This document shows positions 56,218 to 64,000 of a stretch of 64,000 nt of DNA, one piece after another. The position numbers were made by a program, and so were the translations under genes. The notes under the pieces are model-generated. The model was not told where the DNA came from, ran no database searches, and was given only the letters and a program-made list of their open reading frames with translations. This DNA comes from Fidelibacterota bacterium (GTDB taxonomy: Bacteria > Pseudomonadota > Alphaproteobacteria > Rhodospirillales > Rhodospirillaceae). The stretch covers positions 1 through 64,000 of the forward strand of contig CANJRA010000006.1 in the NCBI GenBank assembly GCA_947476625.1, in the 5' to 3' direction. Each line of letters opens with the position of its first letter. Positions within the stretch are counted from its first letter, which is position 1.

Positions 56218-58191
56218 TTACGCACCCGGAACCGCAGCTTCTTTCGCAAGTCTATCGGTTGCTTCATCCAGCGCAAGGATTTCTTGGTTTGCGCCACCCA
56301 GGCGGCGCAGCGCAACCCCCCGGTTTTCTTGCTCTTTCTTGCCCACAACGACCAATACCGGCACCTTGGCCAGAGAGTGTTCGCGGACCTTGAAATTGAT
56401 CTTTTCGTTGCGCAGATCGACTTCGACTCGGAGACCGTTGGCGCGCAGTGTCGCGGCGACTTCCTCGGCGTAATCGTTGGCATCGCTCGTGATGGTGCAG
56501 ACCGTGGCCTGGACCGGCGCCAGCCACATCGGGAAGCGACCGGCGTGGTGTTCGATCAGAATCCCTAAGAAACGTTCGAAGGTGCCGAGAATGGCGCGGT
56601 GCAGCATGACAGGGCGGTGCTTGGCGCCGTCCTCGCCGATATAACTGGCGTCCAGGCGCTCGGGCAGCACGTAATCGAGCTGAATGGTGCCGCACTGCCA
56701 TGTGCGCCCGATGGCGTCGGTGAGGTGGAACTCGAGCTTGGGCGAATAGAACGCCCCTTCGCCGGGGAGTTCCTGCCAGCCGTATTCGGGGCCTTGGCGT
56801 CCGGCGAGGCGTACGGCTTCGCGCAGATTGTTTTCAGCGCGGTCCCACATCTCATCGGTGCCGAAGCGTTTTTCGGGACGCAGCGCAAGCTTAATGGCGT
56901 ATTTCTCGAAGCCGAGGTCTTTGTAAACCACGTCGAGCAGTTCGCAGAACCTGCGGACTTCATCGACGATCTGGTCTTCGGTACAGAAAATGTGCGCGTC
57001 ATCCTGCGTGAACTGGCGCACCCGCATGATGCCGTGCAGTGCGCCGTGCGGTTCGTTGCGATGACAACAGCCGAACTCCGCCATGCGGATCGGCAGGTCG
57101 CGGTAGCTCTTGATGCCCTGACGGAAAATCAGGATGTGGGCCGGGCAGTTCATGGGCTTCAGCGCCATGAGATCGCCTTGGCCCGACAGCACCGGTCCTT
57201 CGTCTTCGGTGTTGGGCACTTCATCGGGCACCACGAACATATTCTCGCGGTATTTGCCCCAGTGACCGGAGGCTTCCCACTGCTTTGAATTCATGAGCTG
57301 CGGGGTTTTTACTTCGACGTAACCGGCGGCGTCGAGACGGCGGCGCATGTATTGTTCCAACTGGCGCCAGAGCATGTAGCCCTTCGGATGCCAGAAGACG
57401 CTGCCTTGCGCTTCGGACTGTAGATGGAACAAGTCCATCTCCTGGCCGATCTTGCGGTGATCGCGCTTCTCGGCCTCTTCAAGCATGGTGAGGTAATTAG
57501 CGAGTTGCTTTTCGTCAGCCCAAGCCGTGCCGTAAATCCGCTGCAGCATGGCGTTGTTGGAATCGCCGCGCCAATACGCGCCCGCGAGCTTGGTCAGTTT
57601 GAAAGCCTTGCCGAGCTTGCTGGTGGACGGAAGATGCGGGCCGCGGCAGAGATCGAGCCACTTCTCGCCCTGGCGGTAAATGCTGATGGGCTCGTCTTGC
57701 GGAAAGCCTTCGATCAATTCGGCTTTGTATTGCTCGCCGATGCTTTTGAAGTGCGCGATGGCTTTGTCGCGTGGCCAGACTTCACGCACGATAGGTTCGT
57801 CGCGGTCGACGATTTCGCGCATCTTGGCTTCGATTTTGGCGAAGTCGTCGGTGGAGAACGGCTCCTTGCGCGCGAAGTCGTAATAAAAGCCGTTCTCGAT
57901 GGCTGGCCCGATGGTGACCTGCGTGCCGGGAAAAAGCTCCTGCACGGCCTCGGCTAAAACGTGCGCGGCGTCGTGGCGCAGCAGCTCGAGTGCGTCGGGG
58001 TCCTTGCGCGTGACGATGGCGAGATTGGTGTTCTCGGTCAGCGGCAGAAGGAGGTCCTTCATCTCGCCGTTAATGCGCACAGCCAAGGCCGCCTTGGCGA
58101 GGCCGGGGCCGATATCGGCGGCCACGTCGGCGCCGGTGACCGGCCGGTCGTACTGGCGCACGCTGCCGTCGGGAAGGGTAATCGCAACCAT
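56218..58191 (-). CDS. thrS: Threonyl-tRNA synthetase
   Basis: A 657-residue class II synthetase. Domains in order: TGS (residues 1-62), the editing domain with the H-x3-H site ([20 protein letters not shown]), the core with motif 2 [20 protein letters not shown] and zinc ligands including Cys in [10 protein letters not shown], motif 3 ([21 protein letters not shown]) and the anticodon-binding domain ([20 protein letters not shown]). Full length. It is the first gene of the thrS-infC unit. Confidence 0.97.
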   Translation of the reverse strand: MVAITLPDGSVRQYDRPVTGADVAADIGPGLAKAALAVRINGEMKDLLLPLTENTNLAIVTRKDPDALELLRHDAAHVLAEAVQELFPGTQVTIGPAIENGFYYDFARKEPFSTDDFAKIEAKMREIVDRDEPIVREVWPRDKAIAHFKSIGEQYKAELIEGFPQDEPISIYRQGEKWLDLCRGPHLPSTSKLGKAFKLTKLAGAYWRGDSNNAMLQRIYGTAWADEKQLANYLTMLEEAEKRDHRKIGQEMDLFHLQSEAQGSVFWHPKGYMLWRQLEQYMRRRLDAAGYVEVKTPQLMNSKQWEASGHWGKYRENMFVVPDEVPNTEDEGPVLSGQGDLMALKPMNCPAHILIFRQGIKSYRDLPIRMAEFGCCHRNEPHGALHGIMRVRQFTQDDAHIFCTEDQIVDEVRRFCELLDVVYKDLGFEKYAIKLALRPEKRFGTDEMWDRAENNLREAVRLAGRQGPEYGWQELPGEGAFYSPKLEFHLTDAIGRTWQCGTIQLDYVLPERLDASYIGEDGAKHRPVMLHRAILGTFERFLGILIEHHAGRFPMWLAPVQATVCTITSDANDYAEEVAATLRANGLRVEVDLRNEKINFKVREHSLAKVPVLVVVGKKEQENRGVALRRLGGANQEILALDEATDRLAKEAAVPGA

Positions 58192-58248
58192 TATTTAAGG
58201 GCCTAAAAGGGCTAAAGTCGGCGGAATCTAGAGGTAGGACGCGGGTTG

Positions 58249-58875
58249 TCAAGCAAACGGATTGAGCTTCTTCAGCCAACGCGACCATTTGGCGGTCCGT
58301 GTCTTGTGGGCGACCTTGGAGGCATCGATCAGCCACGTTACCTGCAGCACCTTGCGCTCGCCGGCGAAAGGCAGGTGGCCGTGCCAGGAATTATCGGCCC
58401 GCCGGAATCCGAAAATTGTGCCGACCACGGGGCTGATTTCGGCGGTGTAGTCCTCGAAATTGTCGGCGCTACGCAATACCCGCAACCGCCCGGCGCCGCT
58501 GTCGCGCCAGCTTTCGTTCAGATAGATCAGGACGGTGGCAATCTTACTTAAGCTGTCGGTGTGGATGCGCCCATCCGACGCCGCCGACCAGTGTCTCAAG
58601 GTAATCAGCCGGGGTTTATCGGTCAGATCGAGCCCAAGTTTTTCACTGACGGCGGCGCTGAAAGCCGGGTGGTTGACGTCGTCGATCAATTCCTGAAATG
58701 CGCCGCTGATGTCGAGATCCGTTACCGGAAAAAAGCCGGTCTGTTTGATGGGCGGAAAATCCGCCAGCACCGCAGCCTCGCGGTCGGGTTTTAAGGCCGC
58801 GCTACCGATAAAGTGGCGATAGGGCTCGTTGAGCGGCAGGGCGGCGGTGAGGGCTTCAAGATTCAGAACGTGCAT
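58249..58875 (-). CDS. 2-oxoglutarate/Fe(II)-dependent oxygenase family protein
   Basis: A 208-residue protein with the double-stranded beta-helix pattern: His/Asp in GRIHTDSLSKIATVLIYLNE, GRLRVLRSADNFEDYTAEIS, and the distal His in GFRRADNSWHGHLPFAGERK, followed by VLQVTWLIDASK. These resemble the 2OG-Fe(II) oxygenases found next to sugar transferase genes. The substrate is unknown. ATG 58875 (MHVLNLEAL) is chosen over a longer frame. It is downstream of two glycosyltransferase genes on the same strand and may modify the same glycan. Confidence 0.75.
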   Translation of the reverse strand: MHVLNLEALTAALPLNEPYRHFIGSAALKPDREAAVLADFPPIKQTGFFPVTDLDISGAFQELIDDVNHPAFSAAVSEKLGLDLTDKPRLITLRHWSAASDGRIHTDSLSKIATVLIYLNESWRDSGAGRLRVLRSADNFEDYTAEISPVVGTIFGFRRADNSWHGHLPFAGERKVLQVTWLIDASKVAHKTRTAKWSRWLKKLNPFA

Positions 58876-58909
58876 GGCGCGATTATAATGCAGAGAGCAT
58901 GAAGAGTGT

Positions 58910-59887
58910 TCACTTCTGTGACATGACCGCTGCCAAAACTTCGCCGACGGGAATTTCGGCAAGCTGCGGCCGGCGCAGGATCGTCAATTTAGCACCGCGC
59001 TGGCCGACGAGGGCCGGATCGGACGCGTTATTATACATGACAAGGCTGCGGCACCCCGCGACAGCGGTCAGGTGCATAATGCCGTTATCGGGCCCTACCG
59101 CCGCGGTCGCCGCCCAACTCAGGAAAGCCAGCTCGTTGACGGTGGTGCTGCCGCTAAGATCGACGATGTTGTCGCAATGATCCTGGATGGCTTGGCGGAG
59201 TACGGAGGATACATCCAGTCCTACCAGCACCGGAATTTGTCCTTGCGCGGACAGGCCGCGCGCCAGTTCGCCGTATCGTTCCGCCGGCCACGGCGCGCCG
59301 GGACCAGGCACGGCGGCGATCATGACGAAAGGCGCGGTCATGCGGAAGGGCACGGCAAAGGACGTCACCTGGCGTGCGACCCAGGATAGTTCCGGGCGTA
59401 AGATCGCGCCAATGCCGGCGATCTTCAACTGTGCGGCCCAGCGATCAACCAGATGCATAGCGCCGCGCCGCGGATCTTCGTGAGACAGCGCCGTTCCGGC
59501 GATCGCGCCGGACCATGGAATGTCGCGGCGGTTGAGCGGCAGGGCGCGGCTACCATACATTAGCCAGAACAGGCGTTTGCTGTGGGGCGTACTATCTAAA
59601 TCATAAACGCGCGTGAAATCCCGACCATTCATCAGGCCGTGCAAGCGTTTGCGCAATGCCCACAATTTCGACAAATGAAACATCCCATCGGTTTCATCGG
59701 TCCAGACGTCATCGAAATAAGGTACGGTCGCCGCGAAAGCGGATGTGACGCGTGCTGTCAGCAGAATGATTTTCGCATCGCGGTGATTGGCGCGGATGGC
59801 GCCCAGTGCTGGAATAAAACGCTCAAGACCGGCCGTCGAGATAACGAGTATGCGTGGTTTTTCGGCCGCCGAATCTGTGCCGCTCAT
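58910..59887 (-). CDS. GT9 glycosyltransferase (heptosyltransferase-like)
   Basis: A 325-residue GT-B fold protein. The N-terminal RILVISTAGLERFIPALGAI aligns with ADP-heptose:LPS heptosyltransferases (iGDvi...P.l..lr). The C-terminal donor-binding part has FVMIAAVPGPGAPWPAERYG, IVDLSGSTTVNELAFLSWAA and VGPDNGIMHLTAVAGCRSLV, in which the Asp in PDNGIMHL is characteristic. It probably adds a heptose or other sugar to the LPS core. ATG 59887 overlaps the upstream transferase stop (ATGA). Confidence 0.85.
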   Translation of the reverse strand: MSGTDSAAEKPRILVISTAGLERFIPALGAIRANHRDAKIILLTARVTSAFAATVPYFDDVWTDETDGMFHLSKLWALRKRLHGLMNGRDFTRVYDLDSTPHSKRLFWLMYGSRALPLNRRDIPWSGAIAGTALSHEDPRRGAMHLVDRWAAQLKIAGIGAILRPELSWVARQVTSFAVPFRMTAPFVMIAAVPGPGAPWPAERYGELARGLSAQGQIPVLVGLDVSSVLRQAIQDHCDNIVDLSGSTTVNELAFLSWAATAAVGPDNGIMHLTAVAGCRSLVMYNNASDPALVGQRGAKLTILRRPQLAEIPVGEVLAAVMSQK

Positions 59888-61062
59888 ACGTGCTTTGCCA
59901 GCACTTCGTCGTAAACTTTGAGCGTGTGTGCGCACATCTCGGCTTTGCTGAAGAGTTCGCGCGCGCGTGTAATCGCGGCATCGGCCATGCGGATGCGGTC
60001 ATCTTGATTCAAACGCAACGCGCGCTCCAGCGCATCCGCCAACGAAACCGGATCGCTCGGGGTGAACAGCCAGCCGGTCACGCCGGGTATGATGATTTCT
60101 TTGGCGCCGCCGTGCGAGGGCGCCACAACCGGGCGGCCCATGGCTTGTGCTTCCGCGACAACCCGGCCAAAGGCTTCGGGGCGCGTCGAGGCTGACACAA
60201 CAACATCCGTCGCCATATACGCTGCAGGCAAATCGTTGCAGTCGTCGATAATGTGCACGTCGGCACCGCGTGCGGCGGCATAACTCATGATGTGGTTGCG
60301 GTGATTGGGGCGACCGTGATCTTGACCGACCATGATGCAGCGCGCGGCGGTCTGTCCGCCATTGCGCCGTTTCAGCTCGGCCATGGCGTCGATCAGGACG
60401 TCATGGCCCTTCCAACTGGTCAATCGCCCCGGCAGCATGATGACTTGCGAGGATTCCTGCAGGCGCCATTTGGCGGTGACTTGAATCAAGCGTGTCGCGG
60501 AAACGCGGTTGGCATCGAAAAGATCGACATCGACGCCGCGGTGGATAACGCGAATGCGTTCTGCCGGAACGTGATATTCAGCGATCAGATGGTCGCGAAT
60601 AAACTCGGACACGGCGATGACGATCTCGCCTGTGGCCATGACCCGGTTGTAGAGTTTTTTGAGACCAAAAGGCCCCAAGCCATAGACGCCGTGAAAGGTC
60701 GTGATGAACGGCACGTTCGCGATCTTTGCGGCTTCGCGGGCGCTCCAGGCCGGCGCGCGGCTGCGGCCGTGAACGATATTCACACCCTGATCGCGGATCA
60801 GCGCCGTCAATGTCTCGACGTTCCGGCGCATGGCCAAAGGATTCTTAGTATTGAGCGGCAGTATGATGTGCTCGGCGCCGGCGCGTTCCAGCTCGCGCAC
60901 CATCGGGCCGCCGGCGGATACCACCAGCGCGCGCCATCCTGCCTGCACCAGGGCCGCGGCAACATCGATCGTGCCGCGCTCTACCCCGCCTGAAATCAGG
61001 TTGGGGAGCACCTGCAGGCTGGTCTTGCGCCTTGCGGCTATATCGCTATCTGCCATAGACAT
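59884..61062 (-). CDS. GT4 glycosyltransferase (LPS/capsule type)
   Basis: A 392-residue retaining GT-B enzyme. The acceptor domain contains QVLPNLISGGVERGTIDVAA and VHGRSRAPAWSAREAAKIAN; the donor domain has IMLPGRLTSWKGHDVLIDAM and the nucleotide-sugar signature STRPEAFGRVVAEAQAMGRP, with the E-x7-E glutamates, then GGAKEIIIPGVTGWLFTP. It transfers a sugar in envelope glycan synthesis; the specific linkage is unknown. It is the first of a three-gene unit with the GT9 and oxygenase genes. Confidence 0.88.
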   Translation of the reverse strand: MSMADSDIAARRKTSLQVLPNLISGGVERGTIDVAAALVQAGWRALVVSAGGPMVRELERAGAEHIILPLNTKNPLAMRRNVETLTALIRDQGVNIVHGRSRAPAWSAREAAKIANVPFITTFHGVYGLGPFGLKKLYNRVMATGEIVIAVSEFIRDHLIAEYHVPAERIRVIHRGVDVDLFDANRVSATRLIQVTAKWRLQESSQVIMLPGRLTSWKGHDVLIDAMAELKRRNGGQTAARCIMVGQDHGRPNHRNHIMSYAAARGADVHIIDDCNDLPAAYMATDVVVSASTRPEAFGRVVAEAQAMGRPVVAPSHGGAKEIIIPGVTGWLFTPSDPVSLADALERALRLNQDDRIRMADAAITRARELFSKAEMCAHTLKVYDEVLAKHV

Positions 61063-61097
61063 GGCCGTGTTGTAACACGCTCCGCGGTGAATTTACG

Positions 61098-61868
61098 ATG
61101 ACTTCCGATCCGTCATATTTGCGCCGTTCGGACGGCGCGACCATAGCTTACGACGTCGTCGCACCGGCATCCATGTCCCTGCCGGGTGTGGTCTTTTTAC
61201 ACGGACTGATGTCGGACAGAAATGGCACCAAGGCGTTAGCCCTGGCGGATCATTGCCGCCGGAAAGGCTACGGCTGCGTACGGTTCGATATGTTCGGCCA
61301 CGGCGTATCCTCCGGCCGTTTCGAGGATGGGACGATTTCGCGCTGGACCGCGGATACAATCGCGGTGCTGGATGAGCTGACGCAGGGTCCGCAGATTCTG
61401 GTGGGCTCAAGCATGGGTGGCTGGGTCATGGTCCGCACAGCGCTCGCACGCGCCGCGCGTATCGCCGGTATGGTCGGAATCGCGGTGGCGCCGGACTTCA
61501 CCGACGATATGATGGCGCGGGAGCTGACCGCCGCGCAGCGGTCCGAGCTTGCCAGCAAAGGTATCGTCCACGTGCAAAGCGACTACGAAACAGGGCCCTA
61601 CCCGATCACACGCAATTTTGTCGACGACGGCCGTCGCAATTTTGTGCTGACCGGTCCAGTGGCGGTGTCGTGCCCGGTGCGGCTTCTGCACGGTCAGCGC
61701 GACACGGTTGTGCCCTATCAAAAGTCGCTGAGCCTGGCCGAGAAGATGAGCGGAGATAATGTGCATATTTTACTGATTAAGGACGGCGATCATCGTTTGT
61801 CGCGGCCTCAGGATCTTGCGCAGTTATGCGGCGCGCTCGATGATGTGATTTCACAGGTGCGGATATGA
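61098..61868 (+). CDS. Alpha/beta hydrolase
   Basis: A 256-residue serine hydrolase. The oxyanion segment is VVFLHGLMSDRNGTKALALA, the nucleophile elbow ILVGSSMGGWVMVRTALA (Ser of GSSMGG), the acid Asp in LLHGQRDTVVPYQKS and the His in IKDGDHRLSRPQDLAQL. FDMFGHGVSSGRFEDGTISR is the loop before the elbow. It is closest to the acyl-ester/peptidase-like hydrolases with no assigned substrate. Its stop overlaps the TPR gene start by 4 nt. Confidence 0.9.
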   Translation: MTSDPSYLRRSDGATIAYDVVAPASMSLPGVVFLHGLMSDRNGTKALALADHCRRKGYGCVRFDMFGHGVSSGRFEDGTISRWTADTIAVLDELTQGPQILVGSSMGGWVMVRTALARAARIAGMVGIAVAPDFTDDMMARELTAAQRSELASKGIVHVQSDYETGPYPITRNFVDDGRRNFVLTGPVAVSCPVRLLHGQRDTVVPYQKSLSLAEKMSGDNVHILLIKDGDHRLSRPQDLAQLCGALDDVISQVRI

Positions 61869-62665
61869 AATTTATTGCGTTGATGGTTTTGTTGATATGC
61901 GCGCCGGCGATATCTTTCGCGGCGGAGCCTGCGCCCAAACAGAATCTTGCGCCGGATCCGGATCTCAATAATCCCGCATTCACCTACAAATTCTGTCTCG
62001 CCCTGGCGCAAGAGCAGCCCGACAAAGCGATTGAGCTTGCCGGCAAGTGGGTGGGGCTTGCCGGCGGTGAGCCTGCTAAACATTGTCAGGCGCTTTCGCT
62101 GATAGGCATTAAGGAGTATGGCGAGGGGGCCACGCGGCTCGACGAATTAGCAACGGCATCGCGTCAGGAACCCGCCGTGCGCGCCAGCATGCTTGCACAA
62201 GCCGGTCAGGCTTGGTTGAAAGAGGGCGAGCTGTCTCATGCTTACGCTTCGCAAAGTGCTGCGCTGAAAATTGTGCCGGCGGGCAGTAAGCAGCAAATGG
62301 AAGTTCTGCTGGATCGCGCCTTGACCTTGGCGGATGCCGGAAAATATGACGAAGTGATCGCCGATTGCGATGCTGCGTTAATCATCGATCCCGACAATGC
62401 CGATGCCCTGGCCTACCGCGCCGCCGCCCATCGGCTGCAGGGTCATGAGGATGAAGCCTTCGCCGATGCCGACCGGGCCGTCAAAGCCGACACCACAAAT
62501 GTTGCGGCGTTGCTGGAGCGCGGCAACTTATGGCGCATGAAGAAGCGTCTCGCCGCGGCGCGCCGCGACTGGCTGCGCATTCTGGAACTGGAACCGGATT
62601 CGCTTGCCGCCGATGCCGCCCGGGCCAACATCGAACATCTCGATGTTGATGTGCATGCCCACTAG
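61865..62665 (+). CDS. Exported TPR-repeat protein
   Basis: A 266-residue protein with a signal peptide (IALMVLLICAPAISFAAEPA) and helical repeats. Three TPR-like units are readable towards the C-terminus: AGKYDEVIADCDAALIIDPD, NADALAYRAAAHRLQGHEDE and NVAALLERGNLWRMKKRLAA, ending in RDWLRILELEPDSLAADAAR. A periplasmic scaffold role is likely. It is translationally coupled to the alpha/beta hydrolase upstream. Confidence 0.85.
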   Translation: MKFIALMVLLICAPAISFAAEPAPKQNLAPDPDLNNPAFTYKFCLALAQEQPDKAIELAGKWVGLAGGEPAKHCQALSLIGIKEYGEGATRLDELATASRQEPAVRASMLAQAGQAWLKEGELSHAYASQSAALKIVPAGSKQQMEVLLDRALTLADAGKYDEVIADCDAALIIDPDNADALAYRAAAHRLQGHEDEAFADADRAVKADTTNVAALLERGNLWRMKKRLAAARRDWLRILELEPDSLAADAARANIEHLDVDVHAH

Positions 62666-62677
62666 AGCGGGGAAAAT

Positions 62678-63346
62678 CTAAAAATCGAGATCGGCGTAAA
62701 TTTTGGCCGGCTGTATGCCGGGCACCGTATCTTTCAAAAGAGCGCGGAAAGAGGGGCGTGATTTAACGCGGACGTACCATTCCTTCGTCAAAGGATGGTC
62801 GTTCCACGGCACGTCGCCGGAATAATCCACCAGCGACAAATGCGCGGCGGCGGCGAGATCGGCAACACTCAGGTGATCACCGGCCAGCCAGCTGCGCCGT
62901 TCGGTAAGCCAGGCGATATATTGTAGGTGCGTGTGAATGTTCTCGCGGCCGGCTTTGAGCGCGCGGGAGTCGGGCGGGGCATTGCTGCGCGCGCGACGTG
63001 TGAGTTTTTCACCCGCCAGGTGCTGCGTGACTTCGCGCTGAAATTTTTCATCGAACCATGCCGCGAGGCGGCGCGCTTCGGCGCGTATGGCCGGCGTGCC
63101 GCCGTACAAGGACGCTTCGGGATAAGCTTCGTCGAGGTATTCGCAAATCGCGTTGTGGCCACAGACGATTGTGTCGTCGTCGTCTACCAGCACGGGAAGT
63201 TCACCTGCTGGGTTGAACGTCAGCAGATCATCGTCTATGCGCCAAGGCTCGATGCTATGCTCGGCGAACTCTAGGAGCTTTTCATGAAGCGCTAGACGAA
63301 CCTTGCGGCACTCGGGCAGAAGCGTGTGATGAAAAAGCCTGCGCAT
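62678..63346 (-). CDS. Glutathione S-transferase family protein
   Basis: A 222-residue GST. The N-terminal thioredoxin fold starts FHHTLLPECRKVRLALHEKL; the gamma-Glu/Gly-binding segment is AGELPVLVDDDDTIVCGHNA plus ICEYLDEAYPEASLYG. The all-helical C-domain includes RRSWLAGDHLSVADLAAAAH, the N-capping/hydrophobic staple region. The catalytic residue would be Ser/Cys near Leu-Leu-Pro-Glu-Cys. The specific class is uncertain (beta- or zeta-like). It is convergent with the TPR gene. Confidence 0.9.
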   Translation of the reverse strand: MRRLFHHTLLPECRKVRLALHEKLLEFAEHSIEPWRIDDDLLTFNPAGELPVLVDDDDTIVCGHNAICEYLDEAYPEASLYGGTPAIRAEARRLAAWFDEKFQREVTQHLAGEKLTRRARSNAPPDSRALKAGRENIHTHLQYIAWLTERRSWLAGDHLSVADLAAAAHLSLVDYSGDVPWNDHPLTKEWYVRVKSRPSFRALLKDTVPGIQPAKIYADLDF

Positions 63347-63431
63347 GAATGTCGCTAAAATTGTAACAGTGCGACGTGTTTTAGAAGATCGCGGCCTGAT
63401 CTTCCAGAGGCAATATGGAGAAGGATAAGGA

Positions 63432-63710
63432 TTATTCGCCCTGGTTGTAGATCGACTTGACCAATTCGGTCAGGGTCACGCCGATTTTGTCGCCCGAGGT
63501 GATGACGACTTCGCCGCGCGCAATCAGCACTTCGTTGGCGAAGATTTCCACAGGGTCGGAGGTCTTTTGCTCCAATTCCACCACGGCGCCGCGGCCGAGT
63601 TTGAGGAGCTGGTTGACCCGCAAGCTCGCCTGGCCCAGCACGACGGAAATATCGACGTCGACGCCGTAAAGCGCCTGTTTGCTCTTTTCCTCGTCGTCGT
63701 CTCTGGCCAT
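63432..63710 (-). CDS. fliN: Flagellar motor switch protein FliN
   Basis: A 92-residue SpoA-fold protein: YGVDVDISVVLGQASLRVNQ, LLKLGRGAVVELEQKTSDPV and IFANEVLIARGEVVITSGDK match FliN throughout. FliN forms the lower C-ring and binds FliH and CheY-P. ATG 63710 has GGAAG about 5 nt upstream; GTG 63761 would add 17 unstructured residues and cannot be excluded. It is the only flagellar gene in view, at the end of the window. Confidence 0.92.
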   Translation of the reverse strand: MARDDDEEKSKQALYGVDVDISVVLGQASLRVNQLLKLGRGAVVELEQKTSDPVEIFANEVLIARGEVVITSGDKIGVTLTELVKSIYNQGE

Positions 63711-63826
63711 CGTCGCTTCCGTGTCGCTTTTGTTCGGCGGGATTGGGTTACTATGAGCCACGCTTTATCGCGCGGCAAGGGCGGCTAAACCGCCTAATTT
63801 CCCAATTTTATCCTAGGAATGATTGT

Positions 63827-64000
63827 TTAAGAAGGCGTAACCGCCAAATGCAGCGCCGCCGCCATCAGGGCCTTGGTATACGGATCCTGCGGCGCGGTGA
63901 AAACCTGCTCGGCTGTGCCCGATTCCCGAACCGTGCCGTCCTTCATGACAATCAATGTATCGGCCAGCGCGCGGACAACGCGCAGATCATGGCTGATGAA
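63827..64000 (-). CDS. yejF: Peptide/microcin-type ABC transporter ATPase (YejF-like), 3' end only
   Basis: The last 57 residues are visible, starting at the window edge: FISHDLRVVRALADTLIVMK, then DGTVRESGTAEQVFTAPQDP and YTKALMAAALHLAVTPS. This includes the switch histidine of the second ABC domain and the C-terminal PYT.ALMAAA motif of YejF/DppF-type ATPases. The HDLRVVRAL wording fits the fused double-ATPase YejF of the yejABEF importer. The rest lies outside the window, so the assignment within the family is tentative. Confidence 0.75.
   Translation of the reverse strand, partial: FISHDLRVVRALADTLIVMKDGTVRESGTAEQVFTAPQDPYTKALMAAALHLAVTPS

Overview
The window comes from an alphaproteobacterium. 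Supporting signs are an Irr-type Fur regulator with an iron-control-element palindrome beside it, IalB-family and DUF3501 genes, a DinB with an N-terminal zinc finger, single-gene SufE and ArfB loci, and a flagellar FliN. The DNA is GC-rich with strong GC bias at third codon positions. I cannot name genus or species from the sequence.

Layout. 1-350: an IS3-family element at the left edge cuts a uracil-DNA glycosylase gene. 350-8540: housekeeping genes (metallopeptidase, pterin dehydratase, scoAB CoA-transferase, SpoU methylase, IalB, pabCB, glyoxylate reductase, SH3 protein). 7951-11034: a redox/iron cluster, DUF3501 - Fe-S oxidoreductase - rubrerythrin - irr, with an Irr box in the rubrerythrin promoter. 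11035-16480: a structured intergenic stretch, a double cold-shock protein, glpK, a frameshifted cyclic-nucleotide-binding protein and a MarR regulator with a palindrome at its start. 16663-23683: a fasciclin gene, then a plus-strand run of FAH-family hydrolase, oppBCDF and gamma-glutamyltransferase. 23680-35130: REP-like repeats, a broken PAS/EAL gene, sufE, arfB, an ABC exporter, dinB, a decayed coxG, nadX, mtgA and riboswitch-controlled thiC.

35369-36643 holds the most unusual feature. A thiolase gene carries a 142-bp internal segment in reverse orientation, bounded by perfect 8-bp inverted repeats. Flipping it back restores one uninterrupted 424-residue thiolase with its catalytic cysteine. 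It is either an ON/OFF DNA inversion switch, a fixed micro-inversion, or an assembly error.

36656-47084 is a decaying accessory stretch: a frameshifted cyclase-like protein, two 5'-truncated genes meeting head to head (receiver domain and SLAM-type outer-membrane barrel), a histidine kinase cut by an IS5-family remnant, then fused fragments of a DUF499 ATPase and a GIY-YIG/DUF4357 nuclease (defence-island debris), ending at tRNA-Ser(GGA). Intact genes in between include the DEAD helicase, yaiI, gpx, rsuA, an RsmC-like methylase and a response regulator.

47365-58191 is a translation block on the minus strand: thrS - infC (with a non-canonical ATA start), then doxX and a DUF3016 gene interrupting, then rpmI - rplT - pheS - ASCH protein - pheT - lepA. 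An ASCH-domain gene is translationally coupled between pheS and pheT. 58249-64000: a 2OG oxygenase, two sugar transferases, an alpha/beta hydrolase, a TPR protein, a GST, fliN and the 3' end of a yejF-like ATPase gene.

About a dozen broken genes in 64 kb is high for a free-living bacterium. Two of the frameshifts sit in short CG-rich runs and could be sequencing errors; the others (inversion, IS insertions, truncations, nonsense codons) are harder to explain that way.
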